From Botryllus schlosseri (Eukaryota > Chordata > Ascidiacea > Stolidobranchia > Styelidae): a stretch of 23,890 bases of DNA. Of the stretch, positions 1 to 10,200 are shown piece by piece. The DNA is taken from the NCBI GenBank assembly GCA_000444245.1, contig ATSW01010131.1, forward strand, positions 1 to 23,890. The letters are read 5' to 3'. The translations under genes and the position numbers were made by a program. The notes below the pieces were generated by a model. It had not been told where the DNA came from, did no database searches, and saw only the letters and a program-made list of their open reading frames with translations. Numbering within the stretch: position 1 is the stretch's first letter; every line of letters begins with the position of its first letter.

Positions 1-28
1 CATTTGGCCCGCGGGTTGGTCACCCCTG
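1..28. mobile_element. End of a hAT-type DNA transposon
   Basis: The window opens inside a repeat ending in ggttggtcacccctg. Its reverse complement starts caggggtgaccaacc, a terminal inverted repeat of the type common in animal hAT elements (5' CAGGGG). The other end is outside the window. Confidence 0.5.
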
Positions 29-55
29 ATATAGACAGGCCCATTCGATAATTTC

Positions 56-163
56 AGAGCCGGAGCCGGAGCTGGAGCCGGAGCAGTAGTAATAATGCGG
101 CTCTGGAGCTGGAGCCGGAGCTAATGTATGATAGAAGAAAGCTCCGGAGCCGGAGCTGGAGCA
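56..163. repeat. Imperfect GGAGCC/GGAGCT hexamer repeat
   Basis: Clusters of GGAGCC and GGAGCT units at about 57-84, 107-122 and 144-162, separated by AT-rich spacers. Such runs often lie just inside the ends of hAT elements, but I cannot assign it. Confidence 0.6.
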
Positions 164-920
164 GTTTAAATTTACGGCTGCTCCAAAGCCCTGGCTTTAT
201 CTCCGGAAATTAAAGGCATTACTACACTTGCTTTTATACTTCAACATGTATGTTCCCCAGACAAAAGAACTGATAGGCCTACTAATTCGATCTCAAAGTA
301 TGATACTGGGAAATAAAACAGAAATATGAATGCTACTTCTAAAAGCGGAAAATGTATTTCATGTATTTAGTCCAGAAACTTTCAAAGGTGGTATGCTAAA
401 ACAGGTCTGAATTTAAAAAAAAAATTCAGAGCCCACTGTTCCAGATTAGGACACGCCATGGACTGCTAGACTACGATATGATAATTAAATGCTAGATGGC
501 GAAACATCAATTTCAAACGTTATGATGGGCCATATATACTTTGATGAAATATTTCATATGGGCGACAATGAGGTGTGAACGGAACCACGCAATCCGTTAC
601 CTAAATTATATATATCCACTGTGCGCGACCAAAATTCTGGGCTTGACACAACTTTTCTGAAAATTAAATGTTGATACTCCGTGAAAACAGCCCCGAAATT
701 CCTCAGGTTATCTTTCTGATTAGAGGATTAAACTANTTCTACTTGACAAACTGAAAATAGCGAAAAGTAAGTAGATCACAAAATATTATGAAGTAGAAGT
801 GGAAGTAGCAAAAATCAGNTCTACTTGAGTAAGTANNAGAAGTAGANGNAAACTACTTGAGTACTTCGAANNACTAGANCACCTCTGAACATAACCAACC
901 ATTAGTTCAAGTATTTGCGA
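164..920. other. Anonymous non-coding DNA
   Basis: No exon-like or RNA-like structure recognised. From about 640 it becomes rich in agtaga/agtagaagt words with several N bases, resembling DNA at 6410-6531, 7673-7790 and 23060-23590. Confidence 0.5.
640..890. repeat. AGTAGAAGT-rich dispersed repeat, copy 1
   Basis: Shares words such as caaactgaaa, agtagaagt and gagtacttcgaa with the copy split around the element at 6532-7664. N bases blur the comparison. Confidence 0.4.
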
Positions 921-938
921 CAGTCTCGGCGGTTGCCC

Positions 939-1013
939 GACATATGAACATGCGATACAATGGAAAACGACTGTTGAGCATGGGATAATTTAGCATGCGT
1001 TACTTCAGCATGT
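939..1013. repeat. Left array of 15-bp subterminal repeats
   Basis: On the minus strand: units such as acatgctgaagtaac, gcatgctaaattatc, ccatgctcaacagtc and gcatgttcatatgtc, all 15 bp. Confidence 0.7.
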
Positions 1014-1089
1014 GACCAAAAATTAACCCTAACGCGAAACATAATAATTAACCCCTATATATATCCTAACCCCAAGCCGTACCCTAACC

Positions 1090-2243
1090 CAGTGGTTCCC
1101 AACCTTTTTCGACTCACCCTTTTGAAGCTCCACACCGATCTTCGCTCCCCATATATTGGGAATCGAAAAACAGCACTTCGTCAGCCACCCCCCCTCGAAA
1201 AAAATGTTTTTTGGCCCCATAGGGTGATAAACCAAACCCCAAACCCCCCCTCAGCCAGCGGGCTTTTTGTCGCTACATATCAGCTATACCCTATTTCATG
1301 TACTGTTTGGTGAGTCACCGTATCACCGAGCCACCTACAAATTTATATAATTCATGTTTGAATCGGTCAATATGGTCGATGTGGTATGTTGGAAAAGGTA
1401 GGACCCCTAAATAATCATTAAACATCATCGGGCGGAATCGTTGTTATATTGACTTCTTTACGATGCTATTTCGTGACCTCCTATATCTGCTATGTCAGAA
1501 GATATGGAAATCGTCAAAACGTACCAAACTAAAAGACGCACATGATTTCGTATTGGTATTTCTTTACTGGCAAATAATTTTTTCCTTGCGGGATGGCATT
1601 TGTCCTGTGGGGTTAAGGTCGCCAGGACAGGAACATTCGACGCCAGCCATTGAGTCGCCTATGGACAAATAAACATATTTGTATTGTATATATATCGAAG
1701 TTTTCGGTTAGCACAAGGGCATTCCTTTTCGGCCAAGGTCTTCTCGCTGCTGATCGTTCTGGCACACTTCTCGGAGTCGCATGCTACATGGCCTCTAACT
1801 TCATATGTCTTGGTGCGTCGTGGCGCAGTAATGGCCAATGCCGAAGTCTCCCATTTCCATAAATCATGCGTATTGTTGTAGGGTGACGGGGACCCCAACA
1901 ACAAGATACATGAAAATACGAAATCGCGCACAGCGCGAAAATTTTTGAAAAAGTCGCATGAATTTCTAAAATATTACTCTATCATTCATGTTAATTCACG
2001 AAATAATTTTGGGCTTCCTTCGATTTCGGGCCCCCCACCCCCAATTGGGGGGTTTGGGGTACTGTATTTATGGTCCCGACTCCAATATAGCCGTTTTAAC
2101 GCGACATCGCCCCTTCATTGTTTTCGCCCCCTATCGCCCCCTTCGCCCGTTTCCGCCCCCTATCGCCCCTTTCGTTATTTTCGCCCCCCTAGACTGCCAA
2201 ATCGCCCCCTGGGGGGCGATATCGCCCACGTTGGGAACCACTG
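1090..2243. mobile_element. Non-autonomous hAT element nested in the TIR element
   Basis: Starts cagtggttcccaacc and ends ggttgggaaccactg in inverted form (about 15-bp TIRs), classic animal hAT ends. It is flanked by perfect 8-bp duplications CCCTAACC (1082-1089 and 2244-2251). At 1154 bp with only short open frames, it carries no recognisable transposase. The right end is rich in cgcccc runs. Confidence 0.8.
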
Positions 2244-2275
2244 CCCTAACCCACCCCTAACCCGTAATTTAACCC

Positions 2276-2351
2276 ACATGCTCCTGTGTCACATGCCCAA
2301 TTGTCGCATGCCGAAGTTGTGGCATGCTATAATGTCGCATACTCATATGTC
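2276..2351. repeat. Right array of 15-bp subterminal repeats
   Basis: Units acatgctcctgtgtc, acatgcccaattgtc, gcatgccgaagttgtg, gcatgctataatgtc and gcatactcatatgtc in plus orientation, mirroring 939-1013. Confidence 0.72.
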
Positions 2352-2368
2352 CACAGACCAGTCTCGGC

Positions 2369-4084
2369 ATTCACGATTCAAATCACTTGGATCCAAATAG
2401 GTGGTGCTTGGATTGGTGTGTCCAAACTTGGGAGTCTTGTCACTTTTTTCGATGAACTGACTTGAATTCCGGTGACTGCGGGAGATACATTTGAACAGCA
2501 TTGCGACGGTAACTTTAGTTGAAATTTTGCACGAAAAGAGTTCAAGTTGATGTGTTCCACCACATTTTTTAATTGATTCATCGCAACAGACAACATTTTC
2601 ATATTCGCAAATTTATTCCACTCGAAGCTTTTCGACTGCGTCGCATCAGGAGCGAACGTCACTATTGTATGAAGATTAAGAAATGGTTTGACGAAGTTCT
2701 ATATTTTTTGAAGCCTATCTAAATAATGATACAGAAAAAAGATACAAACACAGTAGCCGTTACGCATATAGGAATGATCGATACCATCGACCTTATAGGT
2801 CAACCGTATAGATCTGATCACACCCGCACCAAACAAGTAGGCTGCACTCTCTACCGGAATAGTAGACTAAATCTAAGTAACCTAAAACAGCATATCTGTC
2901 ATGTGGTAGTCACGCATCGCCTATTGTGTGGTAAAATCGGGAGTGATAGCTAACTTCGCATTGATGAGCCAACGCAGTAGAACGCAGCACGGTCCGAATA
3001 AATGGATCAATTGTTATAATTTACGATTTTTTGAGGCAACGGAATATTTCCACGCACCATCATTCTCCAGTCGTATACCAGCTTACATGATGTTACAGAG
3101 TGGCAATACTCCGACGCACTGCAGTAACACTTCAATGTTAAAATCAAATTTGCCCTCTGTCGCAGACCGTACGACTCCCGCAAGGTATTGTTATAATTTC
3201 GTGTGCGGATTATCACAGAGAACTATCGATAAATTTCGCACACCACTGCGCCATCGGAGCCACATTTCCTCTAAAATATCGCGAACTAATCTATGCTATT
3301 TATAAACTAAAGATAATACATATAGATTATTATACGACAGTAATATGTCTTCGGTGATGGAATACATGATTTTCTCTTCCACTACTCGTAAAGGCATAAT
3401 AAAAAACTTGAGACAACATGCACCATAATTATCATCCGAGCAAATATTAGAGTAGGGCGTCACCGTTAAACTTTGTTGTAGTGGTAAGGACATGCCAGGG
3501 CGGAATAGCATTTCGTATGGCCACAGAAAAATATTAAGCAAACAAAGAATTCCAGATCACGCCTTGAAAATAAATGTCGTTGTTTCATTCCCGCTTTATT
3601 CGAAGTAACTGTTGCTTGAAAACTATTTACCTTGTGGGTGGTAGGCACCAAGCCGTAAACTCTGCCACAAGCTTTAAATATTGATCGCCCTTCGAATGAA
3701 TCAAACGAATCGGTAGCTTATGCTCAGCAAAGATCGTTTCGGATTCGGTTGCGACGAAGCCGCATATTTTGTTTTCCGTAGAATTTATTCTGTTAACGTT
3801 AGTGAGCGCTGTACACTGTACATGTACAGCTATTCGAGCATTTGTCATAGAAATATTACAGCGCAACAGCAATAGTTTTTCTAAATCTTTCAAGCACCGA
3901 TGTCACCTTGTTCAATTTGAGAATCACGTCTGAAGCAAGGCATTTTAGATTTTATTGGTTTAATGCAGAGGCAATTTCACGTTCCAGGCCAAAATTGACT
4001 GATATTCATGAAAACCCATTGTGCAAAATCATCTGTGTCGATATAAAATCTCAACATCACAGAAGGAGGCGAATGTTCCTTGAT
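2369..4084. other. Gene-poor upstream region
   Basis: No recognised gene. Open frames here (for example 2928-3305 plus, 125 codons, and 2378-2662 minus, 94 codons) have no recognisable domain, signal peptide or splice context, and I treat them as chance. A minus-strand frame at 3637-3893 is followed by a fair donor and may be an exon of a neighbouring gene (see findings). Confidence 0.5.
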
Positions 4085-4090
4085 TATATA
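4085..4090 (+). promoter_or_regulatory. Possible TATA box of the repeat-protein gene
   Basis: A TATATA core followed by a T run lies about 115 bp upstream of the ATG at 4207. This leaves room for a short 5' UTR. In an AT-rich genome such a motif is common by chance, and no start site can be read from sequence alone. Confidence 0.2.
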
Positions 4091-4206
4091 TTTTTGTAGC
4101 CTATTTCGGATTTACGCAATTCAGACATGTCGAAGTTGTACGAAATGATCTAAAGTTTCTCCGATTTCATCTAGAGTGTTCCAAGTTTGCATTTTTGAGT
4201 CGTAAA

Positions 4207-4294
4207 ATGCGATCCTTCGGAGTGTTGGGCTTGTGCGCCCTGTTCGTGTCTACCCTTGCAGTTCCTCTGGACTCCAGGAGCAGAAGTAAACGAT
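4207..4294 (+). CDS. Exon 1: signal peptide and furin-type propeptide
   Basis: Encodes 29 residues plus one base. The ATG opens MRSFGVLGLCALFVSTLAVP: one early Arg, a hydrophobic core of about 12 residues (roughly residues 4-17) and a small-residue stretch suited to signal peptidase cleavage. A short segment then ends in RSRSKR, which contains the furin consensus R-X-K/R-R. The donor gtaagt at 4295 interrupts the next codon after its first base (phase 1). The open reading continues to a stop at 4426 if unspliced, but the strong donor and the coding match at 5306 favour splicing. Signal peptide and pro-site are thus confined to one exon. Confidence 0.85.
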
Positions 4295-7200
4295 GTAAGT
4301 TCTTCACAATTTTAGAATACACTTTGCAAAAGTCGGCCCGTAACCATACATTCTTTCCGGGTAATATTAACGAATTAGCTCGGATGTATGGTATTGTGCC
4401 ACAGAGGCCAACGTGTAAATTTCGTTGATCATATGCCTGCATTGACTCTCTCAAATAATATGCAAAATACCTGTAGACTTGCTTCCATAATAACATGATT
4501 AGCTTGTTTTACAAGTTTTGGATGCTGTGATATAGGGTTACCATATGTCCTCCTTTAGGACGATTTGTCCTCCTTGTTCAGGAAATCGAAAATGTCCTCC
4601 GACGACGCCTAAATGTCCCAAATTCGCCCTCCTTTACAGCCTTGGTGGCTATAGGCAAATGGTCAGGGTCAACTAAAAAACGCCATAAATGACGCGGAAT
4701 ATGTAATGCGCGCGTTCGAGATGGTCATTCGGGAGTAAAGTTTGAGCGATGACCTTTTTTTAGTCAATACCAGACCAGTATCATTAAAAAGTGGGTAATT
4801 TGGGAGTAGAGTCGGAGTAATTACCTTTTTATTAGTCAACACAAGAATTCCAGTAAAATTTTAAAATCAGCTGTTTTCAGTTCCGCTAATCTAACTTTTA
4901 TGATTTGAAAAAGGTGTCCTCCTTTCTCGATTCGATAGTATGGTAATCCTATGGTTATACAACGCAGTGAGGTTTCAAAGCTGCAACGAAAGCAACGAAA
5001 CCATAATTCTCTTTGATAATAAAACTTATGGTGAAAACTGCATATAATTTCAGTACCCAAAAATAAAATCATCCCTCACTACTCGAATCGAATCACTACA
5101 ATTGTTACTCGATTCGGATTCGAGTAATCGAATCATTGTGATAAAAGTCTAAATGATTACCACAGCGAACTTCACGGCGTGAAAAGAACCGCTTTTGCAT
5201 TTCTTGTGTGTTCTGGCGCCGAATAGCTCCACTCCCTTAAATAGTATTGTTTGTACAGTGTACATGTACAGTACACAGACTGGGAAATATGCATTTTCTT
5301 TCCAGGGGTAAATGGTCAATTTCAATCCCAGTCCCAAGTCAGTAATGGAGGATTTAGCTCTCAGTCACAGCACCAAAGTCAAGGAAACGGTAAAGGAGGT
5401 CAATACCAGGCAAGTTTTACTTGAAGTTTATCCCGGACACCCATATTGCGGCTGTCCTGTTATATTACGTATGCAGCTGTGATTCCAGTTAACCTTTACC
5501 TGTATACCCAGGGCCAGAGTCAAACGCAAGTCGGTGGATCTGGGTCGCAACATCAACAACAGAGCCAGGGACAATTTGGTGGATATGGATCGCAAAGCCA
5601 ACACCAAAGCCAAGGACAATTTGGCGGCTATGGATCACAAAGCCAACACCAGAGCCAAGGACAAGTTGGTGGATATGGATCACAAAGCCAACACCAAAGC
5701 CAAGGACAAGTTGGTGGATATGGATCACAAAGTCAACATCAAAGTCAAGGACAATTTGGTGGTTATGGATCACAAAGCCAACACCAGAGCCAAGGACAAG
5801 TTAGCGGATATGGATCACAAAGCCAACACCAGAGCCAAGGACAAGTTGGCGGAAACGGAGCACAAAGTCAATCTCAAAGCCAGGTAAGATTGTACCCGAA
5901 ATACAAGGTTTATTTAGGCTTTGCGTGCCACACCTTCATATCCTACACTACAACTTATAGTGTAGTGTAGTGACGTCACAATTTTGTGTATATATGAGAG
6001 AAGGATTGCACGCAAATTCTCCGTGAAGGATACTGGACAGCATTTAGTATAGCCTCATTCTTTTGATAGAATGTGATTGGTCAAATGCAATCGAATACTA
6101 AGTTGCGGAGATTTTCATAATGCCAAATCTCTATACTCCCTAGAATCGTAGTGACTTAGGATTGCACTGAGCTGTGATGTGGAAAATGTCGGCGAATAGG
6201 GCTGCATTGGCTATATGATAAGTGATGACACTATGGTTCCACACTCCGTTCAATGTGTAGCATTCCCTTGATTATTGGAATGTCAAATTATCTGGAATTA
6301 AATGAGATAATATAGTAGTAGTAGACTTCGACGAAGTATTCTCTTTGATTTTTGTTGATCCCTAAACCTGAGATACATAAATCTTTTTGCATATACGGGT
6401 GGTCATTTAGACTGGTCAAAGTAGTCATCGTTGATACTCAAGTAGAAGTAAGAGTAATGTCGTAAGTTTACACTAAAGTTCGTGTAGAAACAGCGAAATA
6501 AGTACAAATCGACTATTCTATAGGCATAGTGTAGGGTTGCCATACGTCCGGAATTTCCCGGACATGTCCGGAATTTCACTGTTAAGGCTGCGTCCGGGAG
6601 GAATTTCTAAAATATGCCTGAATGTCCGGAATTTTGAGGACTTCAAGTAAGCTGATAATATTTTTGTAAATCAACATAAACAATGTAATTTTTAGGCAGA
6701 TTTGTGCTGCATGAAATTTTTCTTCGCGCTGCGTGCGATTTAGTATAATAAATATTCGTTTTAATATTGGGACTACCACCCTCACAAAAACTACGATCAA
6801 AAATAATTAAAAATAACATTCATTTATAAAAATAAGTCTAATTGTAATCGCGATTACAAAATAACGGTATATTCATAAAGTCGGTTTACGCCGTTTAGAT
6901 GCTTTATTCAAAGATAGTGGTTCTAAATCTGTAGTTTGCCTTTATTCTGGAGTTCGCGAAGATGTTGAACGTAATCAGTTTCCAAAACAGGCCGTGACTA
7001 AGTTTGGGCAAATGTGCCGCCCTGTAATTAGTAGGCATAATCAGCTCATCAAATTTTGAGGTGGGCCACGGAACATTTTTAAATTGGAAATGAAGTCGCG
7101 ACTATAAAAGGTTGGAAACCACCTCGTGTGCGGTGTTTACATAGCTCAGTGGTGCAGTGCGCACAGGTATTCGGCTGATAAATAATCTTATCGGTGTGAC

Positions 7201-10200
7201 ATGAACATGACTTAGCGATGTACAAAGACGTTCCTTGTATTTTCGAAGTCATCATCCTCCACCAGCTTGAGCGCTACCTCTGATCATGTAGGCCGAGAGA
7301 GGATCAGAATTATATAGCAGTATATGGAAGAACCAATATTATTGATAGAATTCATTCAAATCATTTACCGAACAGATGCATATAGTAAGCCTCCGGACGT
7401 TGCACTGATTATCCTACGGTGGACCCAAGAGCAGTATTTATTTGGGCGGGAGGGAGCTGAAAAAATGTGGCTTCGGCGCTGGTTACAACTTATAACACAC
7501 AGCCACATACTCCTGAACCGGATCGTGACCACCTGACTCGATATGCAAAGCTTTGCTGGTGTGACTTCATATTGATCGATAATGTGCTCATTCCTCATTT
7601 TGAAATACGCTAGTGGGCGCTAGAAAGCGTCCGGAATTCGTGAAACTCAAATATGGTAACCCTAGCATAGTGTTACCTAGCAAACTGAAACTCGGTAAGA
7701 TTAAGTAGAAGTTGTCTAATATGATATCCCCGTGGGTAAATGGCACAATACCTATTTGAGTGCTCCGAAAAAGTAGAAGTATACTTCCTCACCGACCATA
7801 TCTGCTCGCACATTCACTGCCACGTCATCTCCCGACACACTCACGTGCTGACCACGTGTGACCCATAAATTCCAAACGGCAATAATGAATATTATCGAAA
7901 CCCGAGATTACACAGGTCTATGAAAAATGTTTTGGTGATGAAAGTTGGCGATGGGGAAGTGTATTCGATGTAACATATGAAACGGGAACTTGGATTATAC
8001 TATTTCGTAAATGGACTTTTGTAATTAAATATTTCTCGTTTAGTCGCAAGGCATGAGAAAGAAATCATGGAAACAGAAGCAACAACAGTCTCAATCTCAA
8101 GTGCAAGTTGGAGGAAGTGGCTCCGTTCAGGCCCAGAGCCAAGTAAGTCTTGAAGCGCAGAAACATGCGACGGTGGCCTGCTCTTATGATACCATGCATT
8201 TTAGTCGCAAAGTCAGAAAAATAAGGGAGGTAAAAAGAATAAGCAACAACAATCCCAATCTCAAGTGCAAGTTGGAGGAAGTGGCTCCGTTCAGGCCCAG
8301 AGCCAGGTAAGTCTTGAAGCGCATAAACATGCGACGTNGGCCTGCTCTTATGATACCATGCATTTTAGTCGCAAAGTCAGAAAAATAAGAAGGGAGGGAG
8401 AAAGAATAAGCAACAACAATCCCAATCTCAAGTTCAAGTAGGAGGAAGTGGCTCCGTTCAGGCCCAGAGCCAGGTAAGTGCAATACGGTTAATTACATTC
8501 TTTGCGTGCTTTCAATTGACATGTGGTTTTCTCGAATCTCACAAAGAGAAAAGTAAGACGTTTCCTGTACTTTTAGAGTCAAAAACAAGGCGGATGGAAA
8601 GTGTTCAAGCGATACATGTATAACACCCAACAGCAAACCCAGCACCAGGCCCAGTACGGTTACCATTCCCATCAGTCCCAATCTCAATCTCAAGTAAGTG
8701 GTAGCAGGGTGACTTGCACAATGTACAGTAGGGCTGTTCAAAAATAACCTTTTTTCTGGATTCCAGCCATTCAGTGATTAAATTGTCAGGTTATCCTAAA
8801 AAACGCTGCACACCAAATTTGGTTCAATTCTAACAAGATCCAATTACAATTTATAATTTATTAGGGAAAATCAGAAAAAGAAATTCAAATTTTTCAAGAT
8901 AATTACAATCAGAAGTTGGCTGACCTCGTCATAGTGTAGCTTACTCTGGCATGAAATGACCACCTATGGCATATGACTAGTGTCGGTAAGGCAGATAAGC
9001 CTACGTAATTTACCGATTTCCACAGCTAATCAAGTATAAGCCCAAGGGTTACAGTGTTATAGAAGCTAGATCAAGTGCCATTGACAAACTTTTATACGGA
9101 GTCTCTTTTTGTATTTCAGTCATCCTGGGGAGGCAGCAGCAGCCAGCACCAGTCTCAGTCCCAAACAAGCCATCATGGATACGGTAGCAGCTCCCAGCAC
9201 CAGTCTCAGTCTCAAACAAGCCACAATGGATACGGTAGCAGCTCTCAGCACCAGTCTCAGTCTCAAACAAGCCATGGTGGATATGGATACAACCATCAAT
9301 CCGTAAGTCGGAAGTGTTCTGTTCTAAAGCAGGGGAGAGACGCAGGGTTGTAACCAAGTTACTAGGTTCCGAGTCACAAGTCAATCATACTTTTTTAGTT
9401 TCGACTCGAGTGAAGTCGCGCCATTTTCAGTTCGCCAACGAGTCCAAGTCAGGTTGCAGAGTGTCGAGTCCAAATGATAGTGTCAAGACTCGCGTCCGAG
9501 TCCACGCTATTGTGTTCACTGTCAAGTTTCGAGTTCAAGTCATATTCAAACCACTTTTTTACTACTCTGCTTGGGGGATGTAATATGTCTCGCATTCATA
9601 ATATAGTAGATTCCCTCATTTTTAACAGTTTCTGACCTTATTTTACAAATATCAATACGTTAGTACTGATTGACGAAATACCAATAATGTGTTAACCTAT
9701 ACTATTTTTCGAAGTTAAAATGGAATGCCGTCTGAGTCTCGAGTCATATGACTTTCAAGGTCGAGTCGTGCGCTAGGACTTTGACTGCAAGTCGAGTCAA
9801 TACACAAATTTGCTCGAGTCCAGTCATTTTCCAGATTTAAAAAATTACTCGAGTAACCAAAAATTGCAACTCGATTCGAGTCATGACTCGAGTCATTACA
9901 ACCCTGGAACGACGTTACCAATTATACTGTAGTAGGCTATCCCTGATTCGGCGTGAGTCGTTGTGTTCTGGTTCATAATTAGCATGCGATCAAATCCAAC
10001 CGACTACAACTTATATGAATTTATTACACGTAAATCTTATTGCTACCAAATACTCTAATCAGCACTTTACAAAGATATGATCCCTGCTGTACGACCACGC
10101 GCCAGCGAAAAACCACGGGTCGCCATAAGAAATGCTGTACGAAGTGCGAATAAAGCTGAAACTATCTAATCATGTGCGACTAAATAATGCAAATACTTGA

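Larger units (their letters stand above)
931..2358. mobile_element. TIR element with inverted 15-bp repeat arrays, hosting a nested hAT
   Basis: Flanked by a perfect 10-bp direct repeat CAGTCTCGGC (921-930 and 2359-2368), taken as the target duplication. The ends are inverted: cgacatatgaacatgcgata on the left mirrors tcgcatactcatatgtcc on the right. Inside each end lie five units of about 15 bp of the form (g/a)catgc...gtc, in opposite orientation (939-1013 and 2276-2351). A 9-11 bp target duplication suggests a Mutator-like or foldback family. No transposase is seen. Confidence 0.65.
8044..8473 (+). repeat. Tandem exon-plus-intron triplication
   Basis: Units start at 8044, 8205 and 8369 (161 and 164 bp apart). 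The two 62-bp introns at 8143-8204 and 8307-8368 differ by one base, apart from one N. Intron identity this high in non-coding DNA points to recent unequal exchange or gene conversion. Confidence 0.9.

Noticed and set aside
1020-1090. CCCTAA words suggesting telomere repeats
   Set aside because: Only scattered, irregular copies inside a transposon end; no tandem array.
5489-5887. Long open frames on the minus strand and in another plus frame across exon 3
   Set aside because: They are shadows of the 45-bp repeat; lengths divisible by 3 keep all frames open. Only the GQFGGYGSQSQ frame has splice signals and matches the other exons.
8184-8483. Minus-strand frame across exons 5-6
   Set aside because: It is the complement of the tandem exon duplication, including intron, with no start or splice logic of its own.
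9049-9384. Minus-strand 111-codon frame
   Set aside because: Mirror of the exon 8 repeats on the coding plus strand.
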